NCBI GenBank assembly: GCA_963969345.1
Contig: OZ017767.1
Span: forward strand, 5,794,739 to 5,858,738
DNA: 64,000 nucleotides
Origin: Turbatrix aceti
Taxonomy: Eukaryota; Nematoda; Chromadorea; Rhabditida; Panagrolaimidae
Direction of reading: 5' to 3'
Position numbers and translations under genes: made by a program. This document shows positions 46,401 to 56,554 of this stretch, one piece after another (the stretch's first letter is position 1; each line of letters begins with the position of its first letter). The notes under the pieces were generated by a model that saw only the letters and a list, made by a program, of their open reading frames with translations, had not been told where the DNA came from and did not search any database.

Positions 46401-47389
46401 ACGAACACGAACGGACATCGAACACATTTTTTTTCATTGGTGCAATATTTTGTTCCCCCGACGCAAATTTTTGTTCGTTTTATCTGTTCGGAAAATTTTG
46501 AAAACATTGTTCGCACACGAACGCGAACAAGAAAAATCAAACTCGTTCGCAAACGAACACGAACGTTCGTTCGCCCAACCCAAATTTGAACTTACGTGCT
46601 GAGCTCGGCGAACAGCGGCGTGCCTTGCTTGAGTTGGTATAAAATTAGCCAGTTTTTGGCGCTTTTGACGTATCCAAATTCGTCGACTTCGACGCCGCCC
46701 AGCGTCTTGGCCACGTCGATGGGCTCGGTGGCGTATTCCGAGGCAAAATGAGGGTAGGTTACGTTGAATTTGCTCTGAAAGAGTTCAACTTGTGTGGATT
46801 TTCAAAAAACCTGATTACACTATGGCCTTTGGCGAAAACCTCAGCAATGAACCTGGCGTGCGTGTTCGAAAAGCACTGATTCTGAAACCGCAGACAAATG
46901 TCTTCGTAGGTGTACGGGACTTTCGAATCAGCAGTGACAAAGGACGCTTGCCGCATCCAGTCTATGAAGCCGATAAACTCCATCGCGTGGTCCGGTCGGA
47001 GGACATCTCCTCCGTCTTTTGCCTCCACGATGATGTACAACCCCTTGCGGAGCAGGAAATCTTTTCCAGGGTAGAAATGATCGTCATCTGTAGCCCAGAG
47101 ATTGCGGAAAACAGCTTCCTCTGCCTTCCACGGAGCGTGCAGCGGCGAATACAGGTAATGCACGCCGCGGACAATTTTGAAGTTTTGGAGTATGCTTGTT
47201 GATAGCAAAGCTGTCAGGAAGACAGGGACCAGGATGAAGGGTAAAGGATGTCTGCAAAAGGTTTGGACAACCCTTAAAATTCTGCTGGACCAATAAAAAA
47301 CAAACGAACCTGGCAACAAAAAGCGCGTACTTTGCACAGAGATTCGCGAGCGGTTGCTCGAGCGGAGCCCAACGCAGCCTGACTCCCAT
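43476..47389 (-). CDS. patched-related (PTR/PTCHD) membrane protein with an apparent +1 frameshift
   Basis: Exons 47389-47310, 47251-46819, 46774-46596, 46252-45869, 45516-44948 and 44528-43476 give about 898 residues. Twelve-TM patched-related layout: TM1 after H-P-L-P-F, a large luminal loop with cysteines, a sterol-sensing-domain region with GIDDTFLMLAAW, a second luminal loop, then G-F-S-V-D-F-A-A-H, the RND-family signature. PTR proteins are proposed sterol or lipid transporters related to Patched and NPC1, and are expanded in nematodes. Exon 4 is one base too long: its frame changes at the AAA run at 45994-45996, between D-W-V-I-S-K and P-L-L-G-V-A. A sequencing or assembly error, a recent null allele or an unusual splice could explain it. 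All other exons are intact. Confidence 0.85.
44633..44836. mobile_element. fold-back (MITE-like) repeat in PTR intron 5
   Basis: Arms 44633-44700 and 44774-44836 are imperfect inverted copies over about 60 bp, with the best match around GCACAGTTTGCTTA. The unpaired centre is about 70 bp. No transposase and no clear target duplication are visible. Confidence 0.55.
45525..45745 (-). repeat. dispersed intronic repeat, copy 2 (PTR intron 4)
   Basis: Inverted relative of 40090-40325; see that entry for shared blocks. The two copies lie 5 kb apart in opposite orientation, in introns of two convergent genes. Confidence 0.6.
46286..46591. mobile_element. second hAT-like MITE, in PTR intron 3
   Basis: A 290-bp segment (46294-46583) starting CAGAGATGGACAAAC ends in a degenerate complement of that sequence (GTTCGCCCAACCCAA). 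Flanks ATTTAAAC and ATTTGAAC look like an 8-bp target duplication with one change. The interior is full of GTTCG/CGAAC motifs. The ends are weaker than in the 34.7-kb element, so it is probably older. Confidence 0.6.
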
Positions 47390-47692
47390 GATTTTAAAGA
47401 TGCGCAACTGACAAATCTCCACTTTGCGGATTCTGCGTCATGCCGCCGCGCTTCCTCTTGACCAGTTGCGTCGTTTATTTTTTTTTACGTGACCCAGATC
47501 GCCGTGAGTGTCTTTGTCCCTGAAGCAGACGTGAGTGCCCTCACTCAGTCAGACACCTCACCCCACTCGTTGCTTTTGCACCTACTACGGACGCGTCTTT
47601 TTTTCGAGTGCATCATCCCTTTTTTTTCTTTTTTTTTGCATTTATCGAACGAACAACAGCCCCGTCTGTCTCGAGGTCTGTTTATGAGGTCA

Positions 47693-49918
47693 TCATGAGC
47701 ATCTGAGGAAGGCTGTCAGGCTTTGAGGCTGTCCGGTGCCAATCTTCCGCCTGGCGTCGTAGGTGTAGACGCGTTGCTCGGAAAAGAGCGTCATCTCGTT
47801 GCCAGACGAGCTGAAGCCGCCTTTGATCGTCTCCGGCGTGTCCGGGAAAAAGTTGGACACTGAGTCAACCTTTGTCGCTTGGTTCCAGTACTCGTCATAG
47901 ACAGCAAATTTGCCCTGGTTGGAGAAGAGAATCTGATGACCGTCGATCCAGACGATCGCGCCGTCCGGCCGGAAGCCCATGTCCCGGGGAACTCGTTTGG
48001 GGAAATCTGAGTCTAGCACCCATTTTCCGTTTGTGTACCTGAAAAAAACGTTTTATTGGTCTTACAAGCGTGACATTTTGGAAATTTTTGTAAAAAATTG
48101 CTGGAATGAAACGTTTTTACCGTAAAAATCGCCTAAAATTGCGTTTTTGCCACTTTAGACGATTTTTTTGGCAAGTCTAAATTTTATGAAGAATTTCCAA
48201 AATGTCAATGTTAAAACACTTACTTGAAACTATAGACATTGTATCCCTGAAAAAGTAGGATAGTCTGCGTTCGCTCGTTCGCCAAAGCTGCATCGACGTA
48301 AACCGGACCTTTTGGGAAGAGCAGCCGCAGAGAATGCGTCTTGATAATGTGGCCAGCGACCATCTCAAAAACATTGCCTCCAGAAATAAGGTATTTGCTG
48401 CCGGCGATGCCACTCGTGATAGCGTCCAGTCGGTGCGGACAGGATCCTGCCAGACCGCCGTTGCCGATTTCGGTTTCCCGTGTCGGTGGGTCCCAGGATG
48501 ACGGGCCACTGCCTCCTGTCTGCCGACCTCGGTCGCCCAAATCTGAACCTGAATCGCTGATACCGCTTCCTATACCGCTGCCGATGCCGCCGCCCCTCGA
48601 AGGAGGCCATACACTCCATTCGCTGTCAGAGCCGAAGGGATTGAAGTTGCTCATGCCGCCCCGCCCTCCGGTACGACTTCCCCTGGTCGTTGTTCGGGGT
48701 GTCGGACGTGGTGTTGTTGTCGTGTCCCAGCCCCAGCCACTGTCGCTGCCTGAGGACGTCTTTGGCGGCGGCGCGCCCGTTCGTCTTCCGTAAATGTCTT
48801 GGATATCAGATATGTCGCTGGTTTTGAGTTTTGGCTCGATGTAGTTTCCGTTTTTGTCGACAGTCTCGTGGTAGAAGGGCGCCATGATGGATTCATCGTC
48901 CCGCGAGTGACCCAGGCCGAGAGTGTGTCCGCTTTCGTGAACTGCGACCGCGTAGAGATCTGTGTAGCCGCTGAAAAGTGGCTGGTTAGTTGGTGATCCT
49001 AATGGAAGTAAAAATCCCCCTATCTGCACCATTTTTCACTCAAATGGAAGCAAAAAGGAGAAAAAGGAGTGTAATCTGCCGTGACTCACTTGGATATTTT
49101 TTCCGCATTCATGTACACCCAATTTTCTGCCTCGTCAAAGTGCAGCAACCCGCTGGTAGGCATCGTAGCGTGCGCGAGAACGCCTCCCGGCCCGTCGAAG
49201 GGCCACGGGTCGCCATGGGTGTTGGATGCAAACTTGATTTTGATGTCTGCAGACTCATCGGTCGACTGAACTTCGGTAAAGTCAAGAGGCACGACGGCCG
49301 ACCACGTGTCAAACGCTTTGCGTATTGCGCGCCTGAAATAGGAAATTGGTGAATTTAGATGACTCACGCCGCCTCGACCCCTTTTTTCCTACTTGATGTC
49401 GTCTCGCGGAAGGTCAGTTGAGTACGTAAAAATTGAGTACGTCAGATGCTGCTTCTTCCACTTGAAAGCTGCTTCCCGGGTGCTCGAAATAGCCTGGACG
49501 TCGACGACGCCGCATCTCGGTTCGGCCATTTTCTTCTTGGTCGGCGCGTCGAGTTCGCCGGTGGTCTTGAGCCCGGCAAAATCCTGGAATCTTCTGATTG
49601 CGGATTTGAGGGCATTTTTAACATCGTCGAAATCCGCGGCTAAGCTGCCTCTTTGGGATGAACTGATAACGTGCGAAGGAGCTACGTAGCCAAAGTTTTG
49701 AAGGTACTCCTGTAAAATTTTCAATTTCGATTCCGTTTTTGAAATAATGCACGTAACCAACCAACCTTTGCCTTATCGTCGGAGACCGGAGGGGGATCTG
49801 GCTTCTTGGATTTTTTCGAAGACGAACCAAAGAGCCCGAAAAAGTCGAAGGCAGATACAGGAATCGCTGCGTAGGCGATGAAGAGGCTGAGAAGCAGCAG
49901 GCGACCGTGCCAACGCAT
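47693..49918 (-). CDS. secreted matrix metalloproteinase with hemopexin-type domain
   Basis: Exons 49918-49766, 49709-49393, 49332-49090, 48970-48224 and 48038-47693 encode 601 residues. A signal peptide (1-23) is followed by a propeptide with a peptidoglycan-binding-like helix bundle and the cysteine switch PRCGVVD (Cys117). The catalytic domain has the zinc site HESGHTLGLGH (249-259) and the Met-turn S-I-M-A-P-F-Y. A linker of about 120 residues rich in Gly, Ser, Pro and Thr leads to a C-terminal hemopexin-type domain bounded by Cys in GSCPHRLD and Cys600. MMPs cleave extracellular matrix; the switch cysteine keeps the enzyme latent. No furin RxKR site is seen after the propeptide. The linker is unusually long. 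Confidence 0.92.
48071..48207. mobile_element. fold-back repeat in MMP intron 4
   Basis: TGACATTTTGGAAATT (48071-48086) is repeated as its exact complement at 48192-48207. Nearly the whole 185-bp intron is this fold-back, with a second smaller symmetry around GCCTAAAATTGCG. Confidence 0.6.
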
Positions 49919-50822
49919 ACTGAACCACACTCGCCTCGCGCAGGAAATAAATATGTATTATACCAATCAATCACACACTACCGAGCCGTGAGCAATACAA
50001 GACGCGTTAAAACGGGCCTGCGTAGATAAATTATTGCTTTTTTTGTCGCCAACTGCCGGCTTCACGCGCGTAACCGATGTCATGGCCTGGAGCTCTCATA
50101 TTTTTCTCTCCTTTTTATCAATCGCACCCGTGTCTGCCCCCTTCTGACCGTGGACGGAGACCGTGGGGTGAATGAATCATCCTCTGATTTTAACAGTTTC
50201 CCCAACGCATGGTCGTCATCACGCCGGTGTATGAGACGCAATCAATCGCTCCTCCACGCGCGCGTCTATCGTCGCCACGAGCACTTTGCTGCTGGCTGCG
50301 CCTTGCCTTGCCTTTTCCGTACAAATTCACCAAACAGAGCTGTATTTTGTTTTCTCGGCGGCGACGATGGATTTGATTCTTCCGGGGGGAGTTGTCTGTC
50401 TTGTAGGTCGCATTGTGATCCGAGATCTGTTCCGTGAGCCCCGTTTGGCGAAATGGTAGGAGTTGTTTATTTTTTTTATTTCCGAGACGAGAAAAGTTTC
50501 AATGACCAATTTCTAATTTCCACGCAAAAAGTTCAAAACAAGTGCCGCGATCTTTAAAGATGATTTTTATGTGATTGTTTTTATGTGTGAACACAAATTT
50601 GTTAGGTTAACACGCAACAAACAGAATTGCACATTTTTGGAATTTTGAATTTTGAATTTTTGATTTGTTTTTTTTCTGGCACGTTGTTGGCAATGTGCGA
50701 ATTGCATTCATTGCAGAAGCCGATGGTAGTGATGGATAGGATTCAATTTCATGCAATAGCTGAAGCGTGTGATTACAACTGCGATGCAATAAAATATGTA
50801 TTTATACGAAATAACAGATTGC
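49919..50822. other. intergenic between MMP start and reductase stop
   Basis: No supported gene. It contains the MMP promoter and the reductase 3' UTR. Confidence 0.4.
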
Positions 50823-52085
50823 TTAGGCACGATGCGCGACGCCGGCGGCACGCGTCGGATTAATCCAATGCCTCTTCTTGGGAAACTTTCTCAGCAATGG
50901 CTTTTTCACCATTCCCTCCTTGATCATGGAATACATCATTTCCACCACAGAATCCTCTGGGCGGATATACGTCATCCCGAGGAGTTTCTTAGAAGCAGAA
51001 TTGTCAAAACGAAGTTCTGGACCGATTCTATGGACAACAGCAGTTGACTGCTCGTCGATCTTGGCCTTCGCGTAAAGCCGCAAAAGCCAGTTGGGGGCGA
51101 CGATCGGGGTAATGACATACCCCTGAGGCACAAATTCCTTCGCTAGCCAATTGACCATGTCGCCAAACCACACGGGGTCGCCCTGCAGAACAGGTGTATT
51201 ACAAAAAAAGAACTTTTTCACGGGATTTACCTGTGTGACGAGAATACGCTGCCCGTCGGTTTCCGGGCGTTGCAGAGAGAGTACATGAGCCTTGGCGACG
51301 TCACGGACGTCCACGACACCCAGACAGGCCTTCGGAGCGGCGAGGAACGTTCGGATGTCCATCATACGGCCGATGATCGTCGCGCTTCCATGTTCGACGG
51401 AAGACAGGACTGGTCCTGTCACGAAAGTCGGGCAAAGTACGGTTAACTGGAATTTTGTGTCTGAAGGCAGGGTGCGCCAGAAGTCCCACGCGGTTTTTTC
51501 TGCTAGGGTTTTGGATGTCGCGTACGCGTCGACCTTTGGACTTTCCAAATTTGTCCAAACGGATTCGTCGAATATTCGTTCGTCGTTGGAGTGGCCATCT
51601 GAAATTTGTTTACCTGAATTCTACTACACAGGGCATGTACCGACCGTTGATGGCTGCGCAGCTGCTGGTCAGCACGACCTTGCGGATGCTGCTCACCTGT
51701 GCAGCGACGCGCAGAACATTCATCGTTCCCGTGACCGCCACTTCAATGGTCGACGCGTCCGCGACGATGGGCCACGGACTGGCGACGTGGAGGACGGCAT
51801 CGCAGCCGGTTAGCACTCTGTAAAAATTCAAAACACAGTAAAAACCAAAAAAAAACATGTTTACCTGAACCAATCGTCCGCCTTCATCAAATCGGCTTCT
51901 ACAAGCTCCAGATTCTCGCTGTGGGGAAGGCGTCGAAGCGGTGCCACTTTGTCTTCATTGTTCAGACTCCGGACAGTGCCTCTGACCTGGTAGCCGGCTT
52001 CTAGAAGCTGCTGGACGCAGTGAAGAGCGATGTATCCGGATGCGCCGGTGACGACGACTCGGGTAGATTCGTTGGATGATGGCAT
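50823..52085 (-). CDS. DFR-like extended short-chain dehydrogenase/reductase
   Basis: Exons 52085-51865, 51817-51645, 51598-51231 and 51182-50823 (introns 47, 46 and 48 bp) give 373 residues. The N-terminal Rossmann motif is VVVTGASGYIA. The catalytic set is Ser in L-T-S-S-C and Y-A-T-S-K, and D-V-R-D-V-A-K-A-H is the family hallmark near the substrate pocket. This is the dihydroflavonol-4-reductase / cinnamoyl-CoA reductase / aldehyde reductase branch, using NADPH to reduce a ketone or aldehyde. The branch is best known from plants, fungi and bacteria, so horizontal origin is possible, but the gene has short introns like its neighbours. The third intron (48 bp) has no in-frame stop. The substrate is unknown. 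Confidence 0.85.
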
Positions 52086-52978
52086 GTGGGATCGTCGGGC
52101 ACTACAAGAAAAAAAATGAGCTGAATGACACGATTCCTTCCAAGACGGCCTTCAAGGTTGTTTTGTTCGGAGGAATTCAGGCCGCTCATGCCCCGGAATT
52201 ATCACCGTTACGACTCCGCCCGCCCGCCCGCGCCGCCACAGAAAACTTGTTTGCATCAATTGAAAAAAAATTGAAAATACGTTCAGGACACTTGGAAAAA
52301 AAGATGCAGGCAGCGCAGAACCAACCGCATGTTTACAATACTCCGACAATGCCGGCTTTTAAAAAATTGAAATCGGTCTCTGAAAGCGGTAAATAAACAC
52401 GCGTCAGCAACAAAAATCGAATGCGGGGAGACGTTATCCACTCATGTCCGCACTACAAGAGTCTACCTCGCCAGTCCTACCCCGCCGGATACCCGCCGTG
52501 GATGTTCCCCTTCCTCTTCTTCTTCACCCGCATGTCCGCTTGTCCGTCCTTTCAAGTGCTAAGTTTACGACGACAAGCAAAAATGATTTGGATTTTGAAA
52601 ACCTAAATCACTTACATTTTTTTATCTCCGCCGGAAAATGTTTTGTGTCTTTTCTGCAAAATCGTCTGTACGCCAGTTTGACCAGCAGTCCATCGGGAGA
52701 AGGAGGGTCAGACGAAAATATGTACGTAAATAATTGCTGCCAACCAGTTTCTCGGAAAGGTTGCGTCTGTCGCGTCTTCTCAGTCAACAAAGATCACTTT
52801 TTGTTGTTTATTTTTCATTTTAACTTAATTGATGAACAAATCAAAATATTTTTTTTTCAGTGTACAGCAAGGCTTGGAAGATGTGTGTTTTTTTGTGATC
52901 CGGAGCGGAGAACACGGTCACAAATGACCCGCAGGAAAAAAGCTAGGAGCTTGGAACGTCGCTTTCGGTGGGTATCAG
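52086..52978. other. intergenic between reductase and ZnT
   Basis: No supported gene. A plus-strand frame at 52444-53031 overlaps the ZnT coding exon and lacks motifs. Confidence 0.45.
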
Positions 52979-54228
52979 TCATTGGCTCAGGTCGTCGGCC
53001 ATGGACCCGTCGTCGGAGAGGATCGTGGTGATCGAGTTGCACCGATCCTTGTGAGGTGGCGTGCATTTGGCCTGCACGGTGACGAAATCGACGCCGTACT
53101 TGTGTTGTAGCACCTGGTTTGCCTCGAAGACGACAACAGAGACGTCAGCGTCCGGCATTGTATCGACGTGGACCGAACAGGCACACGTGTCCATTTTGAG
53201 TGACCAAATCCGGAGACTGTGAACGCCGAGGACACCATTGATGGCTAGGAGGTCGCGCTTGACCGCTTTTACCTTGATGTGAGCAGGCGCGCACTCCATC
53301 AGCACTTTCAGCGCGTCTAGCATTACCGTAACCGTCGTGATCTGGAAAAATCAGATGTTGGCAAAAATTATGAACAGCAAAAAAAACAGAAACTCACCAA
53401 AACCAAAAGACTGAAAATAAAGGTGCAAATTGGATCCGCGATTTCGTAACCGGTGAATTTGATGATGACGGCAGCGATGAAAACGCCGACGGCCTGCACC
53501 AGGTCACCTAGCACGTGGACAAAGGCCGCGCGGATGTTGATGTTGACTTTTCCGTGGCCGTGGGCGTGGGAGTGGTTGTGCCGCTTGCACCTGGGCTTTG
53601 GCACGGGTATATCTGCCCCGGCAGCGGCTTCTGCATCGGCGGCGCCTTCAGGTGACACCGCATAGCCTACCTGGGCTTCGCTGTCGTGGTGGTGGTGATG
53701 CGCAACGCCGAAATGGGAATGCTCAGCCTGGCCAAAGTGCAGAAGGATGCCAATGATGATATTGAAAACAATGCCAACGGCGGCGGTGATCATCATGATA
53801 TCGGGGTCGACTTCGTATTCCTGGCGCGCAATCCGCTCGATGGCCATGTAGACGAGAGCCACGGTGAGCAGCCAGATGAGAATAATACTCGCGAACGCAC
53901 CCAGAACCTCGGCTCGCTGGTAGCCGTAGGAATACCGGTACGTAGGCTTCCTCCGGGCCAGGAGAATGGCCATAATCGAGATTCCAAAACTCGCGAGGTC
54001 GCTAACCATGTGGAAAGCGTCTGTCATGATTGCCAGGCTGTTGGCCATCACGCCGCCGACAAATTCGGCCGCGATGAAGAAAACTGTGAAGACAGACACG
54101 ATGCAGAGGGCTCGGAGGGCCTTCTGGCTCGAGACGTGCTTCGTGTCTGCGCGGAGGCGATTTACGGCATGGTCGCAGTAGTAAACCGAGCCTAGAGGGC
54201 TCTCCACGGGCTTCTCTTCAGTTATCAT
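52979..54228 (-). CDS. ZnT-type zinc transporter (SLC30 / cation diffusion facilitator)
   Basis: Exons 54228-53398 and 53341-52979 join in phase 0 to 397 residues. Six TM helices hold the zinc site: HMVSD (HxxxD) in TM2 and HVLGD in TM5. The loop between TM4 and TM5 is histidine-rich (two clusters, H-H-H-H-H and H-N-H-S-H-A-H-G-H-G), as in SLC30A2/3/4/8, which load zinc into vesicles by proton exchange. A cytosolic C-terminal ferredoxin-like domain with V-x-V-H-S-L-R-I-W-S-L follows, including a C-A-C pair. The start motif Y-Y-C-D-H also resembles vertebrate ZnT8/ZnT3 N-termini (Y-H-C-H), a proposed zinc-binding segment. Confidence 0.93.
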
Positions 54229-54709
54229 GTCACTGAAGACAAAACAAGATACATATTTTGACCGGTATCGCGATCAGGCATGTTCTACACGCCTGACAAA
54301 ACCAAAAAACCAAAGAATTCACGCCAAAGTGGTTTTTGAAAAATTTTAAGTTTTCTGGAAAAATGAAAAATGAAAAATGAACGTGATACAAGGTGAGCCA
54401 GTTTTTTGGGGGTAAAAACCGTTAAAAAATTTTTTTTTACGATAAACAAAGTTACTAAAGCATGCAAAACCCATTTGTAAACTTCAGTGCCCAAAAAAAC
54501 ATGAAACTGACTTTTCCAACCAAAAAACATTCGTAATATCGGTGTCAAACGACTCCAAAAAACAAAAAGGCATTGATTCAAGTGACCACGGCGGTCTGTT
54601 ATCTCTGCACCCATGTGATAAAAATGTCCGGTATCAGAAACTAATCTATGCTGATGCAGCGTGTTTGAGGGGCTGAAAGCGAAAGCGAAAGTGAAACAAA
54701 CTCGCAACG

Positions 54710-54844
54710 ATGGGTGCAGAGAAGAAGGCTCCCAACGCTAAATTCAACTGGCTGATGAAGAAAAGTTCAACAGCCAACAGCCAACAGCGCAGAAGACAAA
54801 ACGCCTCTGCGGAGCCGGCAGCATCGCCTTCCTCCTCTCCTAGG
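54710..54844 (+). CDS. candidate first exon of an unknown gene
   Basis: An ATG-started 45-codon frame, basic then Ser/Pro-rich (starts M-G-A-E-K-K-A-P-N), ends at a good GTATGT donor in phase 0. A Met-Gly start allows N-myristoylation. The next exon is not certain; 56170-56394 would fit in phase. The 5' flank is purine-rich (GAAAGC repeats). Confidence 0.3.
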
Positions 54845-56169
54845 GTATGTCTGTGTTTTTTTTTTACTATCACGGCGGTGAATCAGTGGATGCGTGAAGC
54901 CATTCACGGCCGCCACTGAACTGGAACTCAACACGCAGAAAATGCGTATACGTCAAAAATAGCCGAAAGAAAAGAAAAAAACGATTTGGGCATGGCTCCG
55001 CGAAGCTCCGAGACACCGGAGCTAAGCGCATTACGCTCGGCAGCACAATCAAGGTTGCGTGTTATCCCAGGAGTTGATCCGGAGCTTAGTTACGCCAGCT
55101 TGCGTCGGATGCTTTTTCAAAAACAGACCTGAACTTCGGAAGAAAAAAAAACACGCCATCGGGGAAAAGTTTCGTCAGAGATCCCCGAGTTGTGCGAAAA
55201 GTCGGAAAGTCACGTCATACTCCGGATTAAGTCGGGTGCGTGAAAAATTCCATGTAGTGCAAAACAGAAAATTGAATTTTTTAAATAGACAATTTTTTAA
55301 TTACATTTTAAATTTTAAAATTAAATTTAAATTTTAAATCGTGGGCGAATTAGATTCTTTTTCGGAGAATATACGACTACAAATGTCTGAAGGCAATATC
55401 GCATAAAAGAGAGCGATTGACTTAGAAATACATATAAATCAGAGTCGCCCCCGTCATCAGAAAATGACGCCAGCGCCAGGCACCAGAATCTGACCGCCTA
55501 GAATGCTGCAGCGATGGGCGAAAAAAATCCATGTGCTTGGGTACATGCCTCTGCAGAAGTTCAGTACACAGTCGGCTGTTTAAAGGCTTCGTATTCTGTC
55601 TCAAAGGCGGGGATTACGGCGCAATTTGTGAGTGCACAGTCATCTTTGACGTCTTTCGACGCAAAAAAATAAATGTGAAAATAAATACATTTTCAAATCA
55701 TGCGTCAAAAAAAAAGAGCAGACAAAACAATAGCGAGGCCAGCGTGAGGAGACACCATTAAAAAGAAGCGTGATGCAGAACTTCTTCTGCCACGTTGGTT
55801 CTCTGATGCAACGGTTCAATCACAAAACAGGGTCGAACGGTACCAAATTGCGCCCATCTAAAATTGTAAAGTTGTGCTTCCTTTGGTCAGCCTTCCTCAA
55901 TGAACGTAAACAAAGGATATCAGGGGGTAACAGATGATCAACTGACAACGCCCTTCCGAAGGGATTAAATAATTTAAAAAAACAATGCATCATAATCGCC
56001 TCGGGGGTCATAAAAGTGATTGGAATAATGCACAGCGTCACCCGAACACCCGAAACAAGACAGATATCTTTTTCGACCCGCCTGAACAGAACTGCAACGA
56101 GACTGGCTTCAAAAGCTGTAATTCGGATTCCCAGAGTGCTGGCGGTGATTTTTTTGTGCTGAAAAAGAG

Positions 56170-56394
56170 ATGAGCGAGGCGAAACCTGTTGTATTACGCT
56201 CTCGTTGCACTCCCGCACAAAGCCGTAGATCCAGCGTTGAGGATGAGCACCCGAGGATCTTCAGTGCGCCAGTGCCGGAAGCTGTGAATGACGAAAGCGT
56301 AAAAAAAGTCGTCTTCTGCTCTGCTCCGATTGCAGAGATAAGATCCGATTCGGTTTTCGTGCGCAAAAGAAACGTGAACAAAGCAGCCTGCTGA
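56170..56394 (+). CDS. candidate small coding frame (74 residues)
   Basis: An ATG-started frame of balanced composition contains R-R-S-S-V-E-D-E, a possible basophilic-kinase site, followed by an acidic/Pro segment. It ends at TGA and is followed by AATAAA at 56463-56468. It could be a stand-alone small gene or the last exon of the candidate beginning at 54710. I do not recognise it. Confidence 0.35.
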   Translation: MSEAKPVVLRSRCTPAQSRRSSVEDEHPRIFSAPVPEAVNDESVKKVVFCSAPIAEIRSDSVFVRKRNVNKAAC

Positions 56395-56554
56395 CTCGTG
56401 AACCGCCCCAGTCATTTTATGATATTTATCCGTGTTTTTTTTTTCACAGGACGAAATGTGATAATAAATAAATTGAAATTCAAATACGATCCACAGAACA
56501 AAATACATAATAGATTATGTTCAACAAACCCCCATTAATACATATGTAAAAAAA

